The notes under the pieces were generated by a model that was given only the letters and a program-made list of their open reading frames with translations, was not told the DNA's origin and searched no databases. Shown one piece after another: positions 35,318 through 43,561 of a DNA stretch of 64,000 nt (the first letter of the stretch is position 1; each line of letters starts with the position of its first letter). This DNA comes from Guptibacillus hwajinpoensis (lineage in GTDB: Bacteria; Bacillota; Bacilli; Bacillales; Guptibacillaceae). The position numbers and the translations under genes are program-made. The stretch is taken from contig NZ_SWFM01000002.1 of assembly GCF_005144865.1 (NCBI RefSeq), positions 372,001 to 436,000 of the forward strand. Direction: 5' to 3'.

Positions 35318-36424
35318 ATGGGAACTAAATTATTCGGTCTTAATGATAAAAAGAACTGGCACGATTATCTAAACCGTTTAAATAACAAGGATGTGTATTA
35401 CACCCCTGAGTATTGTGAGATTCATGAGAGAAATGGGGATGGCGTAGCACAGCTATACCTTTACGAAGAAGGTTCGGACTTTGTGCTTTATCCCTATTTA
35501 TTAAGGTGTTTAAACACATTACCCCATTTATGTCAGGTGACCCAAAAATACGGTAATCTCTATGATATTACTACGCCTTATGGTTATGGAGGTCCATTAA
35601 CTAACGTAAAGGAAGAAGCGAGATTAAATGAAATTCTGTCACGATTCACAAACTCATTTAGAGATTATTGTAAGAACGCTGATATCATAACAGAATTTAT
35701 TAGGTTTCATCCTCTATATCAAAATCATAACCTGTTTACATGCGGGGAGAAATTCTATATTAGAGATACGATTTATGTAGATCTAACAAAAGACTATGAT
35801 GAAATTTGGGCGAATTATGATACAAAAAATAGAAATCGAATTCGAAAATCAAAGAGTTACGACCTTCAGATCAAGCACCGAAATCGGAATGAAAGGCAGG
35901 ATCTCCTTAGACTCTACAACTCGACAATGAAGAGAACAGGGGCTAAGGAATACTATTATTTTTCTGACACTTATTTTCAAGATACGCTTGAACTATTAGG
36001 AGATAACGTAGAATTAATTGAAGTAGTGACAGAAGAAGAGAAAGTAGTTATGTCCGTTATTTTTATGCTTGGAGATGAGTATATTCATTATCATTTATTA
36101 GGATCTGATCAAGAGTATTTACGTCTCGCTACGAACAATTTAGTTGTGGATTACATGGTCCAATGGGCGAAGGAACGGGGATTCAAAGCCATGCATTTAG
36201 GTGGTGGCTATGCAGGAAATAATGATAGTCTTTATAGATTTAAAAAACATTTCAATAAGAATGGGGCTTTGCCATTTTATATAGGGAAGCAGATACACAA
36301 TGAAACCATCTATAAAGAATTAGCTGCTTCTATTCCTGAAGAATGTCAGGGATATTTTCCAGTATATAGGCACTCCAATTTGACGCAGACTAGGCCTGCT
36401 GAAAAGATGATCAAAATTTTATAA
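35318..36424 (+). CDS. FemAB/BioF2-like GNAT acyltransferase, EPS-associated, copy 1
   Basis: A 368-residue protein of the FemAB-like GNAT group: TKNRNRIRKSKSYDLQI near 165 and MHLGGGYAGNNDSLYRFKK near 295 are its fixed points. Members transfer aminoacyl or acyl groups to cell-wall or sugar acceptors. It is a clear paralogue of the protein at 48725-49843 (same length, shared YPYLLR, WANYDTKNRNRIRK, HLGGGY). Placed after the flippase, it probably modifies the exopolysaccharide, though the acceptor is unknown. RBS GGGAGGAT. Confidence 0.83.
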   Translation: MGTKLFGLNDKKNWHDYLNRLNNKDVYYTPEYCEIHERNGDGVAQLYLYEEGSDFVLYPYLLRCLNTLPHLCQVTQKYGNLYDITTPYGYGGPLTNVKEEARLNEILSRFTNSFRDYCKNADIITEFIRFHPLYQNHNLFTCGEKFYIRDTIYVDLTKDYDEIWANYDTKNRNRIRKSKSYDLQIKHRNRNERQDLLRLYNSTMKRTGAKEYYYFSDTYFQDTLELLGDNVELIEVVTEEEKVVMSVIFMLGDEYIHYHLLGSDQEYLRLATNNLVVDYMVQWAKERGFKAMHLGGGYAGNNDSLYRFKKHFNKNGALPFYIGKQIHNETIYKELAASIPEECQGYFPVYRHSNLTQTRPAEKMIKIL

Positions 36425-36512
36425 ATTGCGCTAGATGATAAAATCGTTGCAAATAAGGTCTCTTAAGGTGATCTAATACTTTCAGTTGTTTTATCCAACT
36501 TGAGAGTGTACT

Positions 36513-36542
36513 AGCTATCTCTTATTAGAGGTAGCTGTTTTT
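36513..36542 (+). terminator. Terminator after FemAB-like gene
   Basis: AGCTATCTC pairs with GAGGTAGCT (one G-U) across a 6-nt loop, followed by GTTTTT. Confidence 0.8.
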
Positions 36543-36689
36543 GCTAAGATTTCACCTCCAACCACTATTGGCTGAGTACCCGTTTATGCGGTTACTAGGA
36601 TTGCTATAGTCCTTTAATATCTACTTAACTCCTTATTCCAGTTTTCCAAAAACCAACGTCAAAATCTGATCCGCTCCCACCATCTTCCC

Positions 36690-37375
36690 AACCAGGACGC
36701 TTCCGCTTTTTTCTTAATCTTTTCTATATCTACTTTCTTTAAAGTAGTAGGTCATGCTGCACTTTCTACTTTAATAGATAAACCGTTCCAAGCTGTTTGC
36801 TTGAGTGCTCTTTAACCACTGAAGGCACTAGACTGGATAGGAAACATTGGACAGAGAATGACTACCTTTACAGTGCTGACAAGAAAGCATCAGCACTGTA
36901 AAAGCAGCCGTCCGTTACTACTGAAGTATACTGAGACCTTTCTGAGGTATCCACCGTATCACCCGATTTGAACGCTTGAATTCCTTCAACAGCGCACTTT
37001 CTACACATCAAACCAGTCCAATGTGCGTGGTCTTTGCGCTGCTACCCGTACCGTAGTACGCCTGGTTACCTTACCGAACCGTTAGGGCCGTTCTCGCCAT
37101 AGCTTCTCATCACATAAACCGGGAAATGTGTGTTGCATGAGAACGCTGAATTTTCTGCATCGGCTTCAGCTTACCTGACAAGTTTAGTTTAACAACGTGT
37201 GGTAGGCATTCCACGTTCTGAACAACGGCACACTTTAAGAAACCTCACGTACTCTCCATTTAAAAAAGAGGTGGAAGCTGTTGTTCGATATGAAGTTGAA
37301 CGGACAGTTATGTATAGCGATAGACAGGAATGCAGAGGTCCAAATCGTATGTTGAACCTCTCCTTATTTCAGTTA
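36690..37375 (-). ncRNA. Candidate large structured RNA
   Basis: A region of about 700 bases with no plausible ORF but many helices on the reverse strand. These include a 13-bp stem (36867-36879/36890-36902), nested stems 36990-36996/37035-37041 and 37003-37008/37021-37026, and nested 37104-37110/37137-37143 with 37111-37115/37126-37130. There are further stems at 37145-37150/37165-37170, 37194-37199/37212-37217, 36730-36736/36741-36747 and 36789-36793/36799-36803. One inner stem needs a G-U pair that exists only on the reverse strand. It begins right after the YvrJ stop, so it could be the 3' part of that transcript. A decayed gene is an alternative: a reverse-strand frame ends WLGRWWERIRF at 36659. 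No known RNA class recognised. Confidence 0.45.
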
Positions 37376-37537
37376 TTAGCCTTTTATTTGATCCGAACTT
37401 CGTGAGTTCAAGTGATCCGGCAGCTGCAGAATCGTATCATTCAACGTGTCGAGTTTTCCTTCAATGCGATGTAGTAAGTAAAGCGTCACCACAATCGGAA
37501 AGCCAACATCGCTAATCAATGACATCCATGACTCCAT
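37376..37537 (-). CDS. yvrJ: YvrJ-family protein
   Basis: A 53-residue protein with one hydrophobic helix (MESWMSLISDVGFPIVVTLY) followed by LHRIEGKLDTLNDTI, the YvrJ pattern. Start 37537 is preceded by AAGGAGGG; a longer frame to 37585 has no site. Third gene of a reverse-strand trio with the DUF2922 and DUF1659 genes, a set commonly found together in Bacillaceae. Function unknown. Confidence 0.85.
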   Translation of the reverse strand: MESWMSLISDVGFPIVVTLYLLHRIEGKLDTLNDTILQLPDHLNSRSSDQIKG

Positions 37538-37603
37538 CGTTTTCCCTCCTTGTTCGTTAATGGGCTTACGAAAGAGGAAGGACAAGTGCCCTTCCTTAGG
37601 TCA

Positions 37604-37822
37604 TTAGCTGATCACGATCTCATTCTCGTTACGTTCAACGAGTCGAGCGCCTTTCTTAGCTGTTACATCTCCACCGCTTGTTGTGAAGCAGTTTTGTGCG
37701 ATGATTGCGTCCATTGCCGCTGCGATTGCAGCTGGATTAACTGGTTCAACTGGATCGCTTAATGTTATTGAGAATGGTTTGTTGTCACGTGTATCGAATT
37801 GAAGTTCGAGTGTTTTGGCCAT
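37604..37822 (-). CDS. DUF2922-family protein
   Basis: A 72-residue protein starting MAKTLELQFDTRDNKPFSIT with the PVEPVNPAAIAAAMDAIIAQ segment, typical of the DUF2922 family. RBS AGGAGGTGA. Middle gene of the DUF1659/DUF2922/YvrJ trio; small, soluble, function unknown. Confidence 0.88.
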   Translation of the reverse strand: MAKTLELQFDTRDNKPFSITLSDPVEPVNPAAIAAAMDAIIAQNCFTTSGGDVTAKKGARLVERNENEIVIS

Positions 37823-37857
37823 TGTAGTTCACCTCCTTTCTTATGAATTAGGTGTTC

Positions 37858-38076
37858 TTACGCTTGTAGATCAGATGAGTCATTGCGCTCAACCGCGAAT
37901 AAGTTGTGCTGCTGAAGTGGTGCTAGCGCTAGTGCTACTGAGAAAAGCGCATCTGGTGTTGCGGACGGCTTGATGTTGTTGAAGTTCTTGCTGCGGAAGA
38001 TTGATTTGCCGTTCTCGTCAACGCCAGTTTCAAGTACCATGCGAAGCTGAGTGTTCATGAGAGATGCTGTTGCCAT
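37858..38076 (-). CDS. DUF1659-family protein
   Basis: A 72-residue protein (MATASLMNTQLRMVLETGVD..., LFSVALALAPLQQHNLFAVE). Start 38076 lies just after AAAGGAGGTGATC, a full match to the 16S anti-Shine-Dalgarno, so it should be strongly translated. First gene of the trio. Function unknown. Confidence 0.88.
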   Translation of the reverse strand: MATASLMNTQLRMVLETGVDENGKSIFRSKNFNNIKPSATPDALFSVALALAPLQQHNLFAVERNDSSDLQA

Positions 38077-38350
38077 GTTGATCACCTCCTTTCACCCTAT
38101 ATATCGTTTTGAAAATGGAAAAAGGGGCATGTGGTTAAAAATAATTTTTAGTATGTTAATAGAAAGCACCCTAGAGAGAGTTTTCTCCAGGGTACAGATG
38201 ATGGTTCTATTCAAGTAGAGCAGGGCTAATCTTGTAAGGTTCATGACACGCCTGTTAATGTTTTGTAAAGATTACCCAATATCGCTTCATAGTGAGAATC
38301 ACACCTTTATAATGGAGACATAAAGCCAAATCAAAACAGGATGTGAGCTC
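38077..38350. other. Divergent intergenic region with hairpin
   Basis: Between the trio and the acyltransferase gene. ACCCTAGAGAGAG (38168-38180) pairs with TCTCCAGGGT (38184-38193), a hairpin in the presumed leader of the trio transcript. On the forward strand TATAAT at 38308-38313 with TTCATA at 38286 is a plausible promoter of the acyltransferase. Nothing else seen. Confidence 0.45.
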
Positions 38351-39412
38351 ATGCAGAAAACGAATCAAGAGATGAAGATGATCTATTTTGTAAGTGCGAT
38401 TACCTGTATCGGTATACTACTCGTTCACGTATCCAACATGTTTTTTAGCGAAGCCTCAGCGACAGCAGTTCCATATAAGTTTGAGCAACCAGGTGTTGCG
38501 ATGTTAGCGGTGATTGTGGGAATGCTGTTTGTGCTCCTAGAGCGGAGTGTAGGATTTGATCGAAAGCGATTCTATCAAGTTGGATTCGTCAAAATCGTTC
38601 TCCCTTTTGTAGGAATTAGTATTCTATATCTTGCTATCACAAAAATAGTGATGGAAGTTTCGGTGTTTACAGGATGGAAGACGCACATTCTTGATTTCGT
38701 TATGGGCAACTCTTTCTATCATTTATATTTCGTAGCTGCGGTACTTCAGTTGTATTTGGTCTTCCCGCTATTGCAGCTCATTCGTACGAAGATGGCATGG
38801 TCACTTCTATTGCTCCTTTCCTTCGTCGTGAATGCTTATTTTCTCTTTATCTATTCACCTGACACTGCTAACGCAGTAGGAATAATGCTTGGACAGAAAG
38901 CGATCTTAGTAAAGTGGATTTTCTTCTTTGTATTTGGTGGATTCCTTGCTCACCACGGGGAACTTGCCCAAAGCGTGGCGAAGAAGCTTAACTGGGTAGG
39001 TTATGTAAGCTTAGTAGGCTTAATTGGTTTTCTGATTTATGACGGTCAAGCAGGAGCGGTTGGCGGAAACAGTTGGTCGCTGATGATTACAATTCCATTG
39101 ATTACAATCTCGCTACTCGCGATGTACGAATCTGTTAAAAAAGTGATTCTGCTAGATTTATTTTTAGCTGGGTTTGGGAAATATGTTTTCGGAGTTTATC
39201 TTATCTATCCTCTGGTACTCTTTGTGGCTTCGACGGTGCTACCTGATGCGATGTTGAGTATGGAGTATTTCATCCTTATCTTTACGATTGTGCTTGGGAC
39301 GTCTGTTTTTCTTAATAAAGCAATGACATTGTATACAGTGAAAGATGCGGATCAGAGAGATCCTGTTTCTCATTCTTATACGATAAAGACGAAAGAATTA
39401 AGCGTTAACTGA
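38351..39412 (+). CDS. Acyltransferase-3 family membrane protein
   Basis: A 353-residue protein with about ten membrane helices, starting in the style of the AT3 family (ISAxxCIGILLVHVSN with the conserved helix-1 histidine near 26, and QLYLVFPLLQLIRTK near 137). AT3 proteins O-acylate sugars of surface polysaccharides. It fits modification of the exopolysaccharide made by this locus. Followed by a terminator. The acyl donor and acceptor are not predictable. Confidence 0.82.
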   Translation: MQKTNQEMKMIYFVSAITCIGILLVHVSNMFFSEASATAVPYKFEQPGVAMLAVIVGMLFVLLERSVGFDRKRFYQVGFVKIVLPFVGISILYLAITKIVMEVSVFTGWKTHILDFVMGNSFYHLYFVAAVLQLYLVFPLLQLIRTKMAWSLLLLLSFVVNAYFLFIYSPDTANAVGIMLGQKAILVKWIFFFVFGGFLAHHGELAQSVAKKLNWVGYVSLVGLIGFLIYDGQAGAVGGNSWSLMITIPLITISLLAMYESVKKVILLDLFLAGFGKYVFGVYLIYPLVLFVASTVLPDAMLSMEYFILIFTIVLGTSVFLNKAMTLYTVKDADQRDPVSHSYTIKTKELSVN

Positions 39413-39424
39413 GTCATTCTGAGC

Positions 39425-39444
39425 TTAAATAAACGTTTGTTTAA
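39425..39444. promoter_or_regulatory. CAAACGTTTG palindrome, site 3
   Basis: TTAAATAAACGTTTGTTTAA, near-perfect 20-bp dyad, 13 bases after the acyltransferase stop and before its terminator. Confidence 0.5.
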
Positions 39445-39463
39445 CTGAATTCTTTAAGATTAA

Positions 39464-39488
39464 GGGCCCATCCATTGGGCTCTTTTTT
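39464..39488 (+). terminator. Terminator after acyltransferase gene
   Basis: GGGCCCA (39464-39470) pairs with TGGGCTC (39476-39482), followed by T6. Confidence 0.8.
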
Positions 39489-39663
39489 GATTTATAGTTA
39501 AGAAGAAGTGCAGACAACCTATACAAACAGATCTTAAGAAGAATAGATTAATAATAATTATTTGAAGGGGAAAAGCGTTTTCGGGACAGGCAAAGAGAAC
39601 TGTGAAATAAAATAAATTGAAAGCGGGTGTATTCCTATTTTAGAGAAGATTAAGTTAGAAGAA

Positions 39664-40461
39664 ATGATAACAATCGCTCTTGAAGCGGGAGCTAAAATAC
39701 TAGAAGTCTATGGTTCTGAAGATTTTAAGGTGGAAAGTAAAAAAGATGACTCTCCACTAACGCTCGCAGATCAAAAATCTCATGAAACGATTGTAAAAGG
39801 TCTTGAAGATTTAACTCCAAACCTTCCAATTCTTAGCGAAGAAGGAAACCATTTAAAATACGAGGGTAGAAAAGACTGGGATTATTTCTGGCTTGTAGAT
39901 CCGTTAGATGGGACAAAAGAGTTTATTAAACGGAATGGAGAATTCACGGTTAATATTGCATTAATCCATCAGGGCAAGCCAGTTTTAGGAGTGATCTATG
40001 CACCTGTACTTGATACGTTATATGTCGCTAAGGAGGGTCTAGGTTCCTATAAATTGGAGGGAGTAACAAGTAAACAATATAATTCGGTGGAAACTTTTAC
40101 AACGTTAGCTATGAAGTTACCATTGGATAAGAAAGATGAGAAAATCTCAGCAGTTGCCAGTCGCTCACACCTTTCAAAGGAAACAGAAGAATACCTGAAT
40201 AAGGTGAAACAAAAGGTTGGAGAGATCGATATAACATCAGCAGGAAGCTCCCTTAAACTTTGCCTTGTGGCGGAAGGAACGGCGGATGTATATCCTCGCT
40301 TTGCTCCAACAATGGAATGGGATACAGCGGCTGGTCATGCGATTGTGATGAATGCAGGCGGCACAGTAACGCAACCTAATACAGGTGAACCTCTTGTTTA
40401 TAATAAAGAAAACCTTCTAAATCCATGGTTTATTGTAAGAAAAGATGGGTTTAATCTATAA
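39664..40461 (+). CDS. cysQ: 3'(2'),5'-bisphosphate nucleotidase, CysQ-like
   Basis: At least 265 residues of the inositol monophosphatase superfamily. Metal-binding motifs ILSEEG (about 56) and VDPLDGTKEFIKRNGEFTVN (about 78-97) and the C-terminal WDTAAGHAI match CysQ, which hydrolyses PAP to AMP during sulfate assimilation. The frame stays open upstream to 39613 and encodes PILEKIKLEEM before this ATG, matching the helix at the start of CysQ proteins. The only upstream start candidates are ATT codons (39631, 39637), so translation may use a rare ATT or the weakly supported ATG. Monocistronic. Confidence 0.88.
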   Translation: MITIALEAGAKILEVYGSEDFKVESKKDDSPLTLADQKSHETIVKGLEDLTPNLPILSEEGNHLKYEGRKDWDYFWLVDPLDGTKEFIKRNGEFTVNIALIHQGKPVLGVIYAPVLDTLYVAKEGLGSYKLEGVTSKQYNSVETFTTLAMKLPLDKKDEKISAVASRSHLSKETEEYLNKVKQKVGEIDITSAGSSLKLCLVAEGTADVYPRFAPTMEWDTAAGHAIVMNAGGTVTQPNTGEPLVYNKENLLNPWFIVRKDGFNL

Positions 40462-40469
40462 GCATTAAA

Positions 40470-40494
40470 AAGCTGAACCAGTTGGGTTCAGCTT
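40470..40494 (+). terminator. Terminator after cysQ
   Basis: AAGCTGAACC / GGTTCAGCTT, perfect 10-bp stem with 5-nt loop; T run interrupted (CTTCTTAT). Confidence 0.7.
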
Positions 40495-40542
40495 CTTATG
40501 TTAGATAGAAGACTTTCATTATTGTCGTAGTAGAGATAACAG

Positions 40543-40562
40543 TTAAACAAACGTTTGATTAA
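40543..40562. promoter_or_regulatory. CAAACGTTTG palindrome, site 4
   Basis: TTAAACAAACGTTTGATTAA, 20-bp dyad followed after 6 bases by TATAAT (40568-40573), so it may overlap the promoter of the lipoprotein gene at 40659. This is the copy best placed for an operator. Confidence 0.55.
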
Positions 40563-40658
40563 GGCAGTATAATACTGAAAAGCACATATTAAAAATTAGT
40601 TGAGTTTGGTAATAGGACTCCCCTTGTTTTAAATAAAGTAAGCAGGGGGGGTGTTCAG

Positions 40659-41138
40659 ATGAGGGGAAAATGGCTTTTAGCGGGGTTCATGGCATTACTT
40701 GCTCTTGTTGGTTGTTCTGATTCTGTCCAGGATGATCTTCTCCATTATGTAAATGACGAGATGCCTGCGCTTGCTGAAGAGGAGACTGAGATTATCAATT
40801 TGTACGATAGTGTGATTGGACCAAATCATCAAGATGATTCCATCACCCATCAGACGCTAATTACAGAAGTAATCCCCCAGTATGTAGGGTACATCGATCG
40901 GGTTCAAAAAGTTAAAGTTGAAACAAGTGAATTACGGGAACTTCATGAGAACTACATCGACGCTCTTCATCTCCAACACAGTGCTTTTCTAGGTGTAGTT
41001 AGTGCCATTGAGCATCAAGATTATGGTGAGATGGATGCTGCAAATGCGAAGTTACAGGAAGCTGGCAAAATGATGAGGGATTATCAGGAGGATGTTAATG
41101 TGTTGGCGGAGGAGCATGGGGTAGAACTAACTAAGTAA
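40659..41138 (+). CDS. Hypothetical lipoprotein, helical
   Basis: A 159-residue lipoprotein: lipobox LVGC near residue 19, then an acidic, mostly helical domain (VNDEMPALAEEETEIINLYD; two to four long helices). Family not recognised. Preceded by TATAAT and the TTAAACAAACGTTTGATTAA dyad; RBS weak (GCAGGGGGGG). Bounded by strong terminators, so it is an independent unit inside the polysaccharide region. Confidence 0.8.
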   Translation: MRGKWLLAGFMALLALVGCSDSVQDDLLHYVNDEMPALAEEETEIINLYDSVIGPNHQDDSITHQTLITEVIPQYVGYIDRVQKVKVETSELRELHENYIDALHLQHSAFLGVVSAIEHQDYGEMDAANAKLQEAGKMMRDYQEDVNVLAEEHGVELTK

Positions 41139-41190
41139 GGGCTAAGAATAGTTTTGATAGTTTCGGAACGAACTTTTGTATATAGAATTG

Positions 41191-41229
41191 AAAACATCGC
41201 TATACCATCTTATGGTATAGCGATGTTTT
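41191..41229. terminator. Strong bidirectional terminator
   Basis: 17-bp perfect stem AAAACATCGCTATACCA / TGGTATAGCGATGTTTT with a 5-nt loop. Confidence 0.9.
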
Positions 41230-41364
41230 ATTTATATTAACCCATTTTCTATAGAAAACCCTTCCTCCTAGGCGATAAGCCTGTCAGACGCTTGTCTCTA
41301 ACATAATATGTAAGGAGAGCACATTATTGGTAGTGCCTCGGTTATTAGAAAGGGAGGTTTTAAT

Positions 41365-42201
41365 TTGGTAAGAGCAGATAATTTTTCTGCCGTTAATGAT
41401 ACTGCCATGATTCAAGCTGCGATTGACTATGCCGCTGATAACAATGTGAAAACGGTTGAATTGATTGATCGAGATTATTCCATTACGAGTCCTATTGTGA
41501 TTAAGGAAGGTGTTCTTCTTAAATTTAGTTATGGATCACGTTTTATTGTGTCGGGTAATTTCCGAGTACTTGAGTTACAGAGAAATTCTTCTCTAATTGG
41601 TGCTTATATTGCTATTGACGATCGTGCCTTTAATTCACCGGTTATTTATTTAGATGGGAAATATAAGTATTATAACTCTTGGTTTAAAACACAGGTGAAG
41701 GACGTAACGATTGTTAACTGGAGTGGCTCCCATAAAGGGACGGGCATACATCTGTATGCAAATGGACCTGGTCATGAAATCTCATTTGTACCATTTGAAA
41801 ATGTGAAGCTTGTTGGATTAAATATTGGGGTTTTTCTTCAGGCAGTTCAAACACAGGGCGGCTATAGCTATGTGAATGCAAATACGTTCAATGATATCGT
41901 CATCGATGATTGTGTGAAGTGTATTTCATTGGTGTCAGGAGAGACGATTCCAAACGAGTGTAGTGGAAATACGTTCAGCAATCTTCAGATCCAGTTGTCG
42001 AGCGCTACGACAAATATTCTTTTGTCTAATGGGCAATATAACGTCTTTGGTGGGATGTCTTGGGATCTATCAAATGTTTCTCATAATCGTTCTCTCGTTC
42101 AATTCACGTCGACTAGTTCCTATAACGTGTTCGCGATTAGAAATGTCCCGCTTTCTCGCATAACGGATAATGGTAGAAATAACAAAAAGGAAATTTTATA
42201 G
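41365..42201 (+). CDS. Parallel beta-helix protein (pectate-lyase-like fold)
   Basis: A 278-residue protein with DTAMIQAAIDYAADNNVKTVEL near its start, the usual entry of the pectate-lyase-3/GH28-like beta-helix, and repeated short strands such as GTGIHLYANGPGHEISFV. No signal peptide is visible; TTG start with AAAGGGAGG upstream. Paralogue of the next gene (matching SHKGT, CVKCI/CVRCI and PNE.SGN.FS.LQIQ). Polysaccharide binding, cleavage or epimerisation are possible; catalytic residues not identified. Confidence 0.72.
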   Translation: MVRADNFSAVNDTAMIQAAIDYAADNNVKTVELIDRDYSITSPIVIKEGVLLKFSYGSRFIVSGNFRVLELQRNSSLIGAYIAIDDRAFNSPVIYLDGKYKYYNSWFKTQVKDVTIVNWSGSHKGTGIHLYANGPGHEISFVPFENVKLVGLNIGVFLQAVQTQGGYSYVNANTFNDIVIDDCVKCISLVSGETIPNECSGNTFSNLQIQLSSATTNILLSNGQYNVFGGMSWDLSNVSHNRSLVQFTSTSSYNVFAIRNVPLSRITDNGRNNKKEIL

Positions 42202-42214
42202 AAGAATATTGCAC

Positions 42215-42239
42215 ACCATCCGTTTTGGATGGTTTTTTC
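42215..42239 (+). terminator. Terminator between beta-helix genes
   Basis: ACCATCC / GGATGGT stem with a TTTTTT tail. Confidence 0.85.
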
Positions 42240-42322
42240 TATGCTCAAAATAGTATGAAAGAGGGAATGGGGCTTATGTGATAGAAGGTACTTATATAAC
42301 GAACGACCGAGGGGAGATAACC

Positions 42323-43306
42323 ATGGAAAAGCGAACGACACTAATCGCTACTGTTCTATGTTTTGTCATCGTTGCATTGCTTATAGGATGGATTGGGGTG
42401 AAAGGTAATAATAGTCCGGCACGTTCTGTTACAGGTCCTGGAGAACAAGGTGAAACGTTTGTAACTGTTGAACAGTTTGGAGCGAATGGAGAGGATTCGG
42501 CAAATGATTCAGCAGCGATCCAAGCAGCAATCGATTATAGTGCAGAGTCAACTATTGGAAAAGTAAGATTGGCAGGAAACAAATCTTATATTTTAACAGA
42601 GGGGATTGTCGTTCGTGAAAATGTGGAGCTAGAGTTTGACCAGAATACAAAGGTGTATATTGAAGGTGATTTTCGAGCCTTTGAATTGAAGCGGAATGCT
42701 TCACTCACTAATGGCATCATAGAAGTATCAACACCTAAATTTAACTCTGAACTTATTTCAATTGAAGGGAATCAGAAGAATTGGTCAACAGAAAGAACGA
42801 GAGTGCATAACGTGACGCTGGTTAATTCGAGTGGTTCTCATAAGGGTACTGCCTTATCTCTTACAGCTAGTAAGCCAGGTGACTACATTAGTTTTGTGAA
42901 TATTTCAGATGTAAGTATTGTTGGTTTCAATCAGGGAATCCGTTTGGAGGCAAAGACAAATAGGATAAGTGATCAGTATACATGGATAAATGGTAATCGT
43001 TTTACAAATATAACGCTTGATGATTGCGTGCGTTGTATTCATTTAATTGGGCAAGTAACCGTACCAAATGAAACGTCGGGTAACCAGTTTAGCCAACTCC
43101 AAATTCAAGTATCAAAAGTTACGCAAAAGGCGATTGTAATTAGTGGTTCGGCGAATCAATTAAATGGTGTTATATGGGATGCTCATCTTGCCAAAAGTGA
43201 AGGATCATTAATAGAATTAACATCGCAGTCTGCTGATAATGATCTTGATTTCAATCTGCCCCATGAACAAGTTATGAATTCAGGAACTAGAAATATGTAT
43301 AAATAA
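42323..43306 (+). CDS. Membrane-anchored parallel beta-helix protein
   Basis: A 327-residue paralogue of the previous protein with an added N-terminal anchor (TLIATVLCFVIVALLIGWIG). The helix begins VEQFGANGEDSANDSAAIQA, the classic start of pectate-lyase-3-type folds. ATG 42323 follows AGGGGAGAT; the longer frame from 42278 lacks a site. It would face the outside of the cell, where it could act on the exopolysaccharide exported by this locus (inferred). Confidence 0.75.
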   Translation: MEKRTTLIATVLCFVIVALLIGWIGVKGNNSPARSVTGPGEQGETFVTVEQFGANGEDSANDSAAIQAAIDYSAESTIGKVRLAGNKSYILTEGIVVRENVELEFDQNTKVYIEGDFRAFELKRNASLTNGIIEVSTPKFNSELISIEGNQKNWSTERTRVHNVTLVNSSGSHKGTALSLTASKPGDYISFVNISDVSIVGFNQGIRLEAKTNRISDQYTWINGNRFTNITLDDCVRCIHLIGQVTVPNETSGNQFSQLQIQVSKVTQKAIVISGSANQLNGVIWDAHLAKSEGSLIELTSQSADNDLDFNLPHEQVMNSGTRNMYK

Positions 43307-43344
43307 GCAGTTGAAAGGAACAATTAGGAAAATAATCCCACTAT

Positions 43345-43386
43345 ATCGTGTTATATAATGAACACTTTGTCTTATTTTTGTTCTTT
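43345..43386 (+). promoter_or_regulatory. EPS promoter module P1 with SinR-type box (wzz operon)
   Basis: TATCGTGTTATATAATGAAC (43345-43364) with TATAAT (43354-43359) and GTTCTTT at 43380-43386. Counterpart of 33408-33439. Confidence 0.6.
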
Positions 43387-43470
43387 ATGAAAAACGGAGC
43401 TATTTCATGAGAATGGTAGAAAGTAAAGGAAAACACCAAGTTTTAAGGCATATTTAGACATCTTTAGTCC

Positions 43471-43524
43471 TTCCCATAAGAAGCCGGGGGGACTATACTT
43501 GTGTTAGGGTTCTCTAAAAAGAAC
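43471..43524 (+). promoter_or_regulatory. EPS promoter module P2 with paired SinR boxes (wzz operon)
   Basis: TTCCCA (43471-43476), 17 nt, TATACT (43494-43499), 9 nt, GTTCTCTAAAAAGAAC (43509-43524). Same spacing and 16-mer as at 33524-33577; it precedes the main polysaccharide operon. Confidence 0.7.
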
Positions 43525-43561
43525 GGAAGGCGAAATGAAGACATTTATTTAGGAGGTCAAT

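Noticed and set aside
36560-37375. IscB/TnpB-type nuclease gene or its guide RNA
   Set aside because: A short frame (QAFKSGDTV) faintly recalls IscB C-termini, but stops interrupt it and no RRXRR, RuvC or HNH motif is seen.
37199-37515. Forward ORFs of 61-68 residues
   Set aside because: They overlap the yvrJ gene and the candidate RNA antisense, without ribosome binding sites.
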